Source: Dactylis glomerata
Lineage: Eukaryota; Streptophyta; Magnoliopsida; Poales; Poaceae
Assembly: GCA_007115705.1 (NCBI GenBank)
Contig: QXEO01000247.1
Location: forward strand, 17,560,636-17,624,635
DNA: 64,000 nt
Reading direction: 5' to 3'
Position 1 is the stretch's first letter. The number at the start of each line of letters is the position of its first letter. Under the pieces are notes generated by a model. That model was not told the DNA's origin. It did not search any database and saw only the letters and a list, made by a program, of their open reading frames with translations. Shown here one piece after another: positions 21,683 to 33,104 of this stretch. The translations under genes and the position numbers were made by a program.

Positions 21683-22046
21683 GCATTAAGTGAAGTGCAA
21701 AGTTTTGCCTCATAAAAAGTTAGTTTGGTAACAAGACTTGATCAACCTTGTTAACAAAGTGATTTTGCATGAATGAAACTTCGTTTTCACCGCATCCACT
21801 ACACCTCACTTATTTTTACTTTCATCAAATTTTATTCCTTCAGTTTAGTTGCATAATTAAGAGTATCTCAGAGCTGTTGCATGCTTGGTTTTGATTTGCT
21901 TGAAATCATTTTATATTTGTTTTTCTGAGTTTTTATCGATATGCCAATTTCTGAAAAATCCTCGAAAATAAAGTTTCTCGAAAAATTCTAGAAAAATCTT
22001 TATAAATTTTATGTCAAAAATGGGGCAGAGAGACACCTGGGAGGCA
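21683..22046. other. Non-coding spacer of F after protease
   Basis: AT-rich, no ORF. This is where pol would be in a complete Athila element. Confidence 0.6.
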
Positions 22047-22133
22047 CCAGGTGGGGCTGCCAGGCCACCTCACACATAGGTGGCGCGGCCCAGCCCTGGC
22101 CGCGTCACCTAGGTGTGAGAGGGCCCCACCTGG
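22047..22133 (+). promoter_or_regulatory. Internal long hairpin of F, copy of the LTR hairpin
   Basis: Outer arms CCAGGTGGGGC/GCCCCACCTGG (11 bp, perfect). The inner arms GGTGGCGCGGCC/GGCCGCGTCACC surround loop CAGCCCT, the same stem and loop as in F's LTR at 17787-17817. It lies about 380 bp before the Athila ORF1-like gene, followed by a CT-rich leader; no clear TATA follows. Confidence 0.7.
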
Positions 22134-22510
22134 CCCCTCACTTATCTCTTCTTCCCCTGCTCTTTCTCTCTCCCGAAAACAACAACACACCCAGTTCAAA
22201 CCCGAGTTCTTGCTGTTCTTCACCTAGATTTTTCGATCTCCTTGCTCAGCCCAACATTTCTGCTGAAATTTGGAGCATCTGTTCTCCGGTATGTGACTCC
22301 TCCACTTGTCCAAGTAGAATTTCTTTTGGTAAAGTATTTCTTGAGTATTTTAGCATTGTAGGTGATAGTATAAATGAGTATGCATGCTTGTTCTATTGCT
22401 TAGAATTGTTATTTTGATGCCTGTTAGCTCTCTAGTAACCCACTATAGTAGTTTCCTACACTTGCTTGTCTTTAAATCACTTTTTATGAGGTTTGTCAAA
22501 AATATCAGAA

Positions 22511-23491
22511 ATGGAGGAGAATGCATATCAACTATCTCAACATGAACTAGAAGTGCATGATGTTATGAAAGTTCACCGTGAAGAGAAGGTTTTCCCCTCA
22601 CACTATCCATGCTCAGCATTCATGAGTGCTGCTGGAATTCTGCAGGATTTTCAAACCTTACTCTCTAATGCAGGATTAGAACATTTTGTTGAGGGTGAAC
22701 CTCCCCAATATGTTAAACTGACAATGTCTATGGTGTAGGATTTCAGATTTAGTTGGTCCACTTCTAACCCCATGGTTCATTATAAAATTTATAACAAATC
22801 TGTGGACTTGCCTCTTGATGTTTTCTGTACAGCTATTAGAGTTCCACAGTGGGGATCGCTTGAGAAGATAAGGGGCCAGCCTAGGCCATTGTTGGAACTA
22901 TACGAAGAGATTTGTCAAGGAAGAAGCTTCACAGGAGAGGGTGGTAAAACTCAAAATATTCATTTCCCATCCATTCGATATTTTGCCTTCTTTATTACCA
23001 AATGTGTTCTTGCTAGGAAGTCTGCAAGTAAATTATCTCTCCATGATCTAGCTTTTATTGCTTCTGCTTTGAGGCGTGATAGGACTTACCATTTAGGTTC
23101 CTTAATAGCTTTCTGTCTTGATATTAATCATTAGAAAGGGGGAAACTGTGGGGGACTTATAGCTTCACGCCTGTTAGCTTTGCATGGTGTTGTGCCTCAT
23201 TTTCGAGATCTGCAGTTCCCTGAGGAGAAACTTGGTCTTGATTCTATGATTCAACATAAGTTTATTTCTCCTCCTGCTAGTTTGATTAATTTAACATTTG
23301 AGCTAACCTTTTTCAAGAAGACTACCTGGAGGGTAGTAAAGACTGATCGATCAATCCGTTTGCCTGCACCTCTTTTGTTTAACCTTGATCGCAGGAATGG
23401 ATGGTCGCTTACGGAAGATGAGCTTGATGCATATGTAGAGGAGCACCCGCTGCCTGTGCACGATGAGGAGGGCGCTGAGGAGTCAGGATAG
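22511..23491 (+). pseudogene. Athila ORF1-like gene of element F
   Basis: A single frame of about 327 codons from the ATG at 22511, broken by two in-frame TAG codons (22736-22738 and 23132-23134) before its natural TAG at 23489. Sequence style and position (3' of gag-pol, before the 3' LTR) fit the protein family known as Arabidopsis Athila ORF-1, which sits in the place of an env gene. Its function is not known. A plausible leader intron precedes it: donor GTATGTG at 22289 and acceptor TATCAG ending at 22508, three bases before the ATG. That agrees with expression from a spliced or separate transcript. The acidic C-terminus (EEGAEESG) follows a WSLTEDELDAYVEEH segment. Confidence 0.6.
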
Positions 23492-24462
23492 CCCTCCTAC
23501 ATTGTGAACTTCCCATATGAGCAGCCTTATTATGATTATGCGCCATCAGCTTCATCTTCACGAGAGCCGGGGTACGATTACACCCATGATGACCCACCAG
23601 CCTGGGGCAGCTACTAGAGTAGTAATTGATCTCCACTTAGGCCAAAAGCCTAAGCTTGGGGGAGGTACGCCAACGATTCACTCATCTACATATCATATTT
23701 TGTCGGTCCTTTGTATATTCATGTTTTGCTTTCTCTAGTGTTTTAGTTCTTACTTCTGCTTTCCAAAACACAAAAAGACCAAAAATATTTCCGTTGTTTC
23801 TCTCTATTTGGTTCTTTAATTTTCTACCTTTGGTTTGCTTTACTTGCTATTTTTGGTTTGCTAGTTGAAACACCCAAAAATATTTTGCTTTGTTTGCTAT
23901 TTCCTTTCGTTCTTGTTTCAAAAATCAAAAACCCCAAAAACATTTGTTGTTCTTCTTCAGTTTTGTAAAGTTTATTGCAGAGTTCAATCTCCCGTTACTC
24001 CATTAGAGCTTGATATTCACTTTATATTATTCAAGCCACACAAGTGAAGAGCAATAATGACGACATATGACAATCCGAGATGTGGTAAGAGGCTGGTATG
24101 AACTCTATTTGTTTTCATTTTTGTACATATACTCATTCATGTGGACTTGCTTAGTCGGTTCATGTAAGGTATATGTCATCTAATGGATGCTTTGTAGTTC
24201 TTGCTTTCATATGATTAGTTTCAATTTACTAATAACTTGTAGCATATCATGTAGACGCTTGCATGCATTGTTTTATTCATAATATGGTATGTTCTTGTGG
24301 TATCCACCTCTGAAAGCTTCATTTGAATCGACTTGGCACATGCTCAAGCATGCATATGACTGAACAAAAAGTCAATTAAGCCTCGATGATCTAAATTGCC
24401 TCAGAGTTCTTGTATCTTTTTTATGCCTATATTAATTTTGTTTTGTCGCAAGCATGATTATG
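23492..24462 (+). other. 3' non-coding part of element F
   Basis: No gene. It holds a PPT-like AAGCTTGGGGGAGG at about 23651 and AT-rich DNA with repeated 'aaaccccaaaaa' type segments. It ends abruptly at G-derived 'gtggcggtggcgg'. The real polypurine tract and the 3' LTR start are missing. Confidence 0.65.
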
Positions 24463-24707
24463 ACAGTGGCGGTGGCGGTGGCGGTGAAGGAGAGCGAAGG
24501 CTCTGTACGCCCGGACGGGAGGTAGGAGGACTCCAGATCTTCCTCCTCTTCCTCCTCTGCTGAAGCTTCATGACGATGGAAGATGGCCACGGTTTGCCCC
24601 CGCACAGCGTTGCGACGGCGAAGACGCTCGAGCCTTGCGTTGGCGTCGGCCATGTCGAAGCAGATCTAGGAGAAAACACACTTCAACCCCCTACCTGGCG
24701 CGCCAAA
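24463..24707 (-). mobile_element. Remnant of a second G-type element (gag start and primer site)
   Basis: About 245 bp matching 46277-46511: the first 60 or so codons of a G-type gag (ATG at 24653, starting MADANARLERL), the leader, and primer site. It lies outside G's left LTR, where unrelated flanking DNA is expected. So that LTR also served a second, mostly deleted copy, and the junction at about 24462 is a rearrangement, not an insertion end. Confidence 0.75.
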
Positions 24708-25611
24708 TGTCGATGGATTTCGTGTCGCAAGAACACGGGGTACCACGCGACGGACCCAAAGATTCGAACGCAGGGGGCTGAACGTGTGAGATCTAGGATC
24801 GCAACGAAGCACGGTGACGGAAGCCTCGAACTGTCGAACGCGCTACGCACTGCAGAGAGAGACGCCGAGCTTTACCCAGGTTTAGGGCCCTCATGGTGAG
24901 GTAACACCCCTACTTCCTACCTTCCTGTATTGCAACGTGACACCTCGCGAGGAGTACAAGATCTTGGTTACAAAGTTCTAGCTGGCCAGAGGTTGAAGAA
25001 CCTGCGTGCCCAGCTAGCAACTTGGAGAAGATCGGATCCCTCTAAGGGGTGGCCTTCCCCTCCTTTTATAGCGCCAAGGTCCTCCTTCCCCTTATCTTCT
25101 TGGGGAAGGGGTTGCCACACATATGGCCAAGGAGGGTGGACAGCTGTAGACTACACTCTTCGGTAGACGTGGTCTTCGTAGGGTAGTGGCGCTGGTCCAC
25201 AGGAGTGGGTGGAGGAAGCTGACGTCTTCCCCTGGCGCCCTGCACCGTCCACGCTATTTTTAGGGGGTGGCCAACAACCACTGTGCCGCTTTAGGCAGGC
25301 ACAGCGAAAGTTGGTCTCCTCCCTGTCGGGGGTAGCATGGGCGGTACGCGGTCTTCTGCCCGTTATCTTCTTGCTCTGCACGCAAACATGCTGAGCTGAG
25401 ATGGGCGTACCTCCTCTCCTCACCAGCAGGGCCTCGTGAGGAGGTCTTCTAGTCCTTAGCAGTTTTGGTCGTTGTTCTCCTCACGAGGCGCCTCCTCGTG
25501 AGGGTCTTCTCCGTAGCTTGGGTCGTTGATTCTCCCCTGGGCTGAAGATGGGCCGATGATGGGGCCCAGGAGCAGGTGGACCGGGATACCCCGGTATCCA
25601 GAACACCGACA
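24708..25611 (-). repeat. Element G 3' (left) LTR
   Basis: 904 bp, ends TGTCGG...GACA on the minus strand; a few percent different from the right LTR. Confidence 0.9.
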
Positions 25612-25909
25612 GTAGCCCCCAGGAGCCCGGCCCACGAACGCGCCCTCTTGAGGAAGCGAAGGGTCGGGGGCCCCCGAAGCTGCTGGGCCCTCCAACGGCA
25701 CACGTCAACCGCGCGGTTAGAGGACCATGTGAAGAAGCAGAGACTCCAGACACGTGGCGCGGCCGCAGCTGGTGAGACAAAACGGCGGGCGACGCTACGG
25801 TCCCTGAGGCGTCAACCCATCATAATGATGCGTCGCTTGACTGCAGAGCGCTGCGCCAACGCTTCGATTCCCGCGCAGGGATTTGACGCATCGACGCCGG
25901 ACGCCCCCC

Positions 25910-25916
25910 TTAAATA
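25910..25916 (+). promoter_or_regulatory. TATA-like box of the antisense gene in G
   Basis: TTAAATA, about 75 bp before the ATG at 25989, in GC-rich surroundings. Confidence 0.45.
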
Positions 25917-25988
25917 GGTCCTCCTCGAGACCTCCGGCACTTCACCTCCTTCCTCCAGTGCTATTTCTGCTTCCACCCCCCTGAGCTC

Positions 25989-26751
25989 ATGGATCCTTTC
26001 AACTCCTCCGCCGCCGCTGGATCGAGCTCTGGGGCGAAACGCCGCGGACGCCCCCCGGGCAGCGGGAATAAGGCGAAGATCCCAGCCCAGTGGACGCCCA
26101 GTGCCGGCGGTCCCCTCCGCATTGGCGCGCCGAGGCAGGGCGAGGCGAGCCGCGCTGCCTCGGGGACCTCCGGCGCCCTAACCCTCAGGGGTCCCGCGCG
26201 TGGAGGCGCCCTAAATTCGCCATCGCCGCTGGCGGTGGCGCCTGCTCCCCGTGCCTCGGGGAGCATCAATCGGGTCCTCCGGGAGGTGGAGGCGCCCTGG
26301 GCCCCCTCCCCCTACTGCAGATCCTCCGGCCCCGCCGGCGAACAGAGTGGTTGCCACTCCGCGCCACCTGGCGGCGGCGATGCTGGGACCCCTCATTAGC
26401 CCGGGGTCCCGCTTCCTGGAGCTCCTCGTCGTCGTCGACGCCCCGGGCTTCAACTCCCTCCGGCTGCCCGACGCCGTCCGGAGGGTGATTTACGCCCCCG
26501 GCATGGCCGCCAGGGAGATTGCCCTGGGGGAGCAGAGCAGGCCAGATCTCTTCTGGCATGTGGACATCTTCCTCGGGGATGGCGGCAACGCCGTCCTCTC
26601 CGGCCACTGGAGGGCCTTCGCCCTCGGCCATCGCCTCCGCGTTGGCGACCACCTCGTCTTCCACTTCAAGCTGGGGACACTGGAGGCTATGGTGCGGATC
26701 TTCACCGCCGGTGGCGTCCGCCGCACCTACCCCCAGCCCGCGGTGCAGTGA
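25989..26751 (+). pseudogene. Antisense AT-hook plus B3-domain DNA-binding protein gene of G
   Basis: Lies between the end of integrase and the 3' LTR, on the strand opposite to gag-pol. From the ATG at 25989 the first frame encodes a Ser/Ala-rich start and then KRRGRPPGSGNK, a canonical AT-hook (GRP core) at about residues 17-28; it stops at 26399. A second phase, open to the TGA after 26748, encodes about 110 residues with the features of a plant B3 domain of the REM/VRN1 type: FLELLVVV start, SLRLPDAVRRVI, FWHVDIF, then GHWRAFALGHRLRVGDHLVF and MVRIF. The two phases overlap at about 26251-26399, so a one-base indel or a small unseen intron joins them. Both motifs bind DNA, so a nuclear factor is likely. 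Antisense extra genes are known in Tat elements, but I do not recall a B3/AT-hook one. Function is inference. Confidence 0.7.
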
Positions 26752-27886
26752 AGAGGAGGTCCTGGCGCGGTAGTCTTCTGGGGAGGGGAGCTAGTCTCCT
26801 CCCCTCTTTTGTCGTGTAGTCCTCGCCGGCGGGGTATGCCCCGCCATGCCTTGCTCCTTCCCCCACTGGGGGCATTTTAATGGAATCCGCTTGTTAATCA
26901 TCTTGCTGTTCTTCGTTGTCCTGGTCATTCACTCGCTCGAGAGCCCTAGTGAGCTGTTGGCGTCGACGGGAATTCTCCCTTCACCTCAGAGCTCGAGATG
27001 GGGTCGGCATCGACAACACATTGGACGATTCCTGAGACAAGAAGTTGAAGAAAGAGTTGGAAAAGAAAAAACCCCAAATCCCCGAAAACGGAAAAACAAG
27101 TTGGTAAAACAAACGAAAAAAGAAGGCAAATAAGATGCCCCTGTGACCGGCACAGGGACCTTCTCCGTCGTGGAGGAGTGCGGCACTATCTGTGCCAGCA
27201 GCTAAGAGCAAATTGTCGTGCGTGGCGATTCACGGGGCCTTCCTCGTCGTTGAGGGAAGCTGGACCCTCACGGACGTGAAAACGTCGACGCTTAAGAGAG
27301 CCCAGAGACCGTCGACACCTCACAAGGATTGCTCATGAGGTGAAGGGCCTGGCGCGGACCTCTGGATCTGCGTCTCCTTCGCAAGATGATCGGAGCGGCC
27401 TTGGTCTTCAATAATCCTGCCACGTTAGGCCTTCCTCGGTAGAGGGAATCTTCCTGTAGATGCTGGTGCATCGACGCATCTTTGCTTCCTCATGAGGGTT
27501 GCTCACGAGGTGCTGGTCCTTAGCGGGTGCCATAGGCACACCTTGGACTTTCCTCGAAGATTTTTTATTTTCCGGTGTACTTCGCGAGGAACTAAGCACC
27601 ATGGGTGTTTGGAGGTGATCGATAACAGGGCCGTCACCCCCGACCAGAGCTCACTCCCTTCGGGTTTTTCAGGCTTGCTGTTTTCCGGGCGAAGGCCCCA
27701 ACATAGACACCGTGCCTAGCCCCTTTCCGTGTGGAGTACAACAGAAAATAAATGGACTTCATGCCATTTTGATGTCATGCCGAAGCAGAGGCGCTACATT
27801 GCGCGATAACTTAATATCAGTGCTTAAGAGCAGTTTGAGCTGATACAAGTGCCGTGAAAACGGTCTTTATCTCCTTGTGAGGAACC
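26752..27886. other. Non-coding stretch of G between antisense gene and integrase
   Basis: No convincing gene. It probably contains the 3' ends of both convergent transcripts; there is an A-rich purine run at 27040-27130 and several short 'cctcacgagg' type inverted motifs. Confidence 0.5.
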
Positions 27887-28659
27887 TAAGGATAGAACTT
27901 TCGCAGATGAGCTATGTTCCACGGGTTCCCCACCGGCATGCCTTTTGCGGTTTCCAGCCGCGCCGAGCCTGGTCTGGCAATGTGCGTCACCTTGAAGGGT
28001 CCTTCCCACATTGGAGACAGCTTGTGCAGGCCCTTGCGAGAGAGTATTCTCCTCAGCACCAGGTCGCCGACCTCCAGAGTCCTTGCTCGAACATGGCAGC
28101 TATGGTAGCGGTGTAGTCCTTGCTGGTACCTCATGGCGCGGAGCGCGGCTTGGCACCGAGCTTCTTCGAGCAGGAGGAGGCGATCCTTGATGAGGTCTTC
28201 TTGGCGAATTTCGTCGAAGGCGAGCACTCTTGGCGACCCGAACTTGACGTCGGTGGGAAGAACAGCCTCCGCACCATAGACCAGTAAGAAAGCGGTCTCT
28301 CCAGTAGGTTTGGTGGCGGTAGTCCTGATGGACCATAAGATGGATTGGAGGTTGTCTAACCATTTTTTGCCGCAGGCTTCGAGCTTGGCATTGAAGCTTT
28401 TCGTCTTGAGTCCCTTGAGGACCTCGGCATTTGCACGCTCGGCCTGGCCATTGCTCCGGGGGTAGGTGACGGAGGCGAAGCAGATTTTGATGCCGGTCGA
28501 AGCACAGTACTCCCGAAACAGCCCGCTGGTGAACTGGCTGCCGTTGTCGGTGATTATGCGATTAGGCACACCAAAACAACAGACCAGCCCACGGATGAAC
28601 TTGACTGTGGACCTGGCCGGGATGGTGCACACCGGCTCCCCCTCCACCCACTTGGTAAA
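27887..28659 (-). pseudogene. Integrase, C-terminal two thirds (element G)
   Basis: Minus strand, about 257 codons to the stop at 27886-27888. It carries the second and third acidic residues of the integrase core: the ITDNGSQF segment and, about 36 residues later, the glutamate in the SNGQAERANAEV segment, followed by the C-terminal DNA-binding region (GDLVLRRI, WEGPFKV). It has no chromodomain, which fits the Tat lineage. The N-terminal part lies beyond H at 41278. The break is exactly at H's insertion, with GTAAA duplicated. Confidence 0.85.
28655..28659. other. Target duplication of element H (left)
   Basis: GTAAA, exact copy at 41278-41282. Confidence 0.92.
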
Positions 28660-31600
28660 TGTCACGACCCAGATTTTTCAAGATTTAAAATTTTCATCAT
28701 GCATTCATGGCATATAGCATACCAAAGTCTTTTCCAAAGTTTTTGAACCTTATCCTTCTAAGGATGTTATTCAAATGCCCTTTTTCCCCAAATTTTAGAT
28801 ACAAAAGGTTTTCTGAAGGAAAGTATTTTAAAAAGAACTCCATTGTAATGGAGCTATCTTATATTTTTTCCCTTTAGCAAATTTCCTTGAAAACCAAATA
28901 GTAGGAAGATAATAATCTTAACTTCCTATTTATTTGGATCCTATATTTAAATTCTCACAAATTATTTTTCTTTTTCCATCTTACCACAAAAACCTCTGGT
29001 TTAGCTTCTAAACACACTTTTAAAGGACCATAAGTGGTCAGCTTTAAATCTATTCAATTTTGAATGGGAGAACTCATTCAAAACACAAAACAGAAAATAG
29101 AATAAAAAGAAAAGGGGGAAGCAGAAGAAAAAAATAAAAAGAAGAGGCCATAAGCCCAACTGGGCCGACCCCGGGAACCAGCCAGCCCAACTCGCCCCCG
29201 AACCGAACCGACCCAACTCCCACTCCCCCTCTCCCCGACAAGCCGACCCCACCTGTCATCACCCTCCCCTCTCTCCCCCTCCCAGTAACGCCCGCCGGCG
29301 TTACTCCCCGGCGTTACTGACGCCATAACTGGCCACCAATGCTCGCCCCCTATAAAGCCCCTACTCCCCTCTCTCGCCCCTCCCTCTTCTCTCCGAAGAC
29401 GAAGCCGCCAGGCTGCCCAATTTCATCGCCGGAGCCCGCAGGTGCTGCCGCCGTGCAACGCCGATTCCGACGCGGTTCAGCATCCCCTTCCCTCTCGAAA
29501 ACCCCTATCGCCTTTCCCTCTCTCTGGCGCACCGAATGACACCTTTACCTCGCCCTTTGCTGCAGCTTTTCGAGCACGCCGACGATTGCCGAAGCCGCCG
29601 TCGACTCCAGCCGCGCGTCGCCGTCGCCTCAGGAAGCTCCAGTCAGTGAAGGCCACGTTTTCGAGATCTCCGTCGTCTGCTGAACACCGTCTGCTACTTC
29701 ATCGCCGTCGCCGCTCGCCAGAACCTCGCCGACGACGAGCTCCAGTACCACCTCGCCGGACTTGTCTCGCCGGTGAGCACCTCCACTGTTCCTCTCCACT
29801 CCCAGCCATCAGATCTGCATCGCACGGCCATGATTAGACCTTAAATCCCGAATCGGTATCGACCAATGGCGTCGCGCCACGTCGCCCCAGGCCAGCCAGC
29901 CCCCGGTCAAACCCAGTCAATTCGAATTCAAATCCGAATTTGAATCCCTGTTTTGTTGCAGATCTTGTAAAATCAATAGAAAATAAAATACTTAACCAAA
30001 AATTGCAAATGAGACCTCGTTGGAATCCTTGGAATGTGTAGAATCCAATGATCCAATAAAACCTGTTATTTTATGGGTTCTTTTTGAATCCATTGATAGA
30101 TCTGAATCAACCCTTTGGATTCAAAATAAATTCATAACTTTTGTTCTGTGAGTCCAAATGCTACAAATTTGTAGTCTATGGAATCCTTGGAACATTTAGA
30201 GCACACCAGAAGCAAAAGTTTTCAAAGTTAAAACGTGCACAAACTTGCTATGGTTAAATTTGTTCAAATCACCTTTTTCTTCACCAATTGTTTTCTAAAA
30301 ACTATTTTTGAGTAAAACCACTTGCAGTAGCTTCATGTTACTGTCAACCAACCAGTGGTAGCTCCAACTTATTTTTGCAGGACAGTTCCAACCAGAACTA
30401 AATTTTCTAAAGAACTATCCTGATGCATCAAATACCACTTTTTGTTAATACCTTGTTATTTATTTATTTCTAACATCACACTTATCTTCAAAAGCCTCTT
30501 GTTCCACCCTTACAACCATTGCACACACTCACTTAGTGTGTGAAATTAAAATGTCATCTGCATACATGCACGCATGCATACATGTCTATGATTGTCATTA
30601 GAAATAGATTATTGATTGCTTGATTGTTTGGATTGAATAGATTGTGAAGAGGAGCAAGGCTACTATTGTAACTGTTGTGAGTGTGCAAGCTGCTACCAAG
30701 GCAAGTGACACACATGTTCCCTACCCATTTTACTTATGCATTAGTATATTCACCTCTTGTAGTATGCATGATAGGTGTTTTACTCAACTGTTTTATCAAA
30801 GGCTTAGACCCTAGTAGTGTGTAGCAAATCCCTCAAACCCCACCTGTTAGGATGCTAAATATTTTTGTTAATACTGATGCCATGCTAAGACCACTCAAAA
30901 AGTGTTTTGTGAAAAGTTAAGAACTTCAACTAAAATGAAACACCTGGGTGGATTGGTTTGATGAAGGTGGTGGTGTTGAGTGGCGACCTGGGGCTACACT
31001 TTGTGTAGTTGCTGCCTAGGCGTACACTTGTGGTTGGCCACCCAGGAACAAAGAGATGGCTATGTCTTCCATGCTTAGTGTACTTCCAGTGCAGCCTTAT
31101 GACATTATGGGCTCTGTCTTGACTGATTAGATGTGGGAGTGTAACTTTGTGCAAGAAGTTGGTGGTAGAATAATTATAGGTTGGGAGCGGATCTTGCCAG
31201 TTAGTTGCCCTCTCCTCTAAAAGGTCTCGTTTCATTTTATGTATGGGCATAAAATGAATCGTAAGGTGAAAGTGCACAACCCTTGCAAGGTGTTTAAATC
31301 TAATCGATTAGCCGTGTCCTCGGTTATGGACAATTGAGTCTCTAGACATGGAATGTACGGAATAATCTCATCACCGATTCTGAATTATTAAAATTTTGTC
31401 TAGAAACCCTAGGCCGGAACTAAGGACCATACACTCCAAAGGGGTGGTGGTGCCTGAGGTTCCAACTTTGTTGAATTGCGCCCAGTGCTACATAACTTGC
31501 AACTATGTAGTATTTGGGGGTTACTTCAACCCTTCAAAATAAAATCTTTAAATTAAAATCTTGACTAAAATAGGACAAAATTGGCTTTATGCAAAAATAG

Positions 31601-32034
31601 CCCAGAGATCCACCAGCCAAATAGCATGTAGTTAGATCTTTCACAACTGCCACCAAATAAGTGTCAATTGCCAGTACATCATTGTACTGACCCCCATACT
31701 TGGGGCTGCATAATCAAATGTGCAGGTTCTTCCGATGAGGAGTGAAGTGTTAGGATCTCGAGTCTACATACCAACATGACTGCCTGTGGCGCATGCTGAA
31801 GATGGAGGCTCGCTACTATTATATTTCCGTTGTGCTTAAGTTGAACTCTGTTTACCCTTGTTGGTCTATGTGACCAAGGAACTTGTAATAATCGTGAGAC
31901 TTATGTATCTGGATCTGCGTGTAATCTCGATACTATGTGATGAATACTATATTTTGTTCTGTGGTGCTATCATTGATCCAGGGAATAGCACATAACACAG
32001 GTGTTCCGCCTTAATCCAAAGGTGGGGCGTCACA
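28660..32034 (+). repeat. Element H 5' LTR
   Basis: Starts TGTCACGACCCAGA and ends GGGGCGTCACA. About 11 substitutions against 37903-41277. Open frames inside it (for example near 29442-29837) are not conserved genes. Confidence 0.95.
29285..29357 (+). promoter_or_regulatory. Hairpin and TATA box in H LTR
   Basis: Perfect GTAACGCC/GGCGTTAC arms with a 4-nt loop (29285-29304), a second GGCGTTAC at 29310-29317, then TATAAAG at 29351-29357. The 3' LTR has the same at 38528-38600. Confidence 0.6.
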
Positions 32035-32037
32035 AAA

Positions 32038-32049
32038 TGGTATCAGAGC
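32038..32049 (+). other. Primer binding site of H (tRNA-iMet)
   Basis: TGGTATCAGAGC, three bases after the 5' LTR. Confidence 0.92.
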
Positions 32050-32201
32050 ATAGTGTTGCCTGTAGGATCGAGACCCTAGGATTGGAAAACCTTAGGACCC
32101 AAGTTTTATTTTAAGATGATCTTATTGTCTTAACCATTTCATTCTTACTTGTATTTCTCTTCTTGTTCTGATCGTTCCCTCTTCTTTTCAAAATACTGTA
32201 G

Positions 32202-33104
32202 ATGGACACCTACGATGAGAGAGTGGTAGCTGGTGAGGGAGATTACCTTTTCTCGGAGGTGCTACTAGACCTCGCCACCCAGCTCCAGATACCACCACCG
32301 GTTTTCTGTGGGAAGATGCAGTACAAGGAGTATGGTCTGGAGAAGTGGTTAATCCAAACTACTATCCAAGGTAGACTTGATGAAGAAGGAGAGTCCACAA
32401 TGGAGTACACCGAAGCATATGTGGACTGGAGGTATTCGGTGGAGATTGCCATGCAAGGCGCCATCGCCCGCATACGCCACAAGTACAGAGCTCACATCCC
32501 ACGTCCCTCAGCTTATGGGATGATTGGAGAGCGATCTGTTGGAGGGCATGTAGTGGATCGTCGAGGCCAGGAGTTCCACTCCCTTCTGAGAGGCTACCTC
32601 ACTGAGAGGGAGCGCTGCACAGTCAATCTGGAAGACATGCTGAAGAAGCAAATTATCAACCAGGATCAGTTTAGAGATCTCATGGATCTCACCACCAAGA
32701 AGATCATGGAGACTGAATCAGCTCTCATAATGTTGGATGATAAGAAGACCCAACTGGAGAACAAGCTCAAGATTGTTGAAGGACCCTTGCAGTTAGGCGG
32801 GAAAATCCTCCAAGATGACATCTGGTCCCATCTTCTGGAGAAGATAGTACTGCTATAGTATGACAACTTACAGAAATTGGGAGATGAGAAGAAGCAAATT
32901 GAGGAAGCTAACAATGAGCTGAAATCTGAAAATGAGAAGCTAAAGATGAAGCTTGCAGAGTTAGAAGCAAGTAAGAAGGAAGAAGAATCCGAGGAAGAAG
33001 AGGATCCCGAGGAGAGACTCGTGTATTCCCCTAGTGATGGTCTATCCTATGAGGAATGGGAAGCCAAGGCACTGAGAGAACTCAAGAAGGCAGAACGTCG
33101 ATAA
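32202..33104 (+). pseudogene. Extra ORF upstream of gag in H (ORF0-like), one stop
   Basis: A single frame of 300 codons from the ATG at 32202 to TAA before 33105, with one in-frame TAG at 32856-32858. The first 200 residues are mixed; the last 100 are a strongly charged coiled coil (long runs of E, K and L in heptads) ending in an acidic EESEEEEDPEERL stretch and a W-containing tail. No gag, protease or polymerase motif. It lies 150 bp after the primer site and 317 bp before gag. Extra frames before gag (called orf0 in rice elements such as RIRE3, from memory) are known in this lineage. The role is unknown; the coiled coil suggests self-association or binding to gag. Confidence 0.6.

Noticed and set aside
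29442..29837. 131-codon open frame in the H LTR, repeated at 38685-39080
   Set aside because: It lies in the promoter-proximal GC-rich part of both LTRs, and the Arg/Pro/Ser composition is what any frame gives there. No domain is visible; it is repeated only because LTRs are repeated.
30930..31277. 115-codon minus-strand frame in both H LTRs
   Set aside because: Antisense frame within the LTR with no recognisable domain; one of the few LTR differences changes a residue in it, with no sign of constraint.
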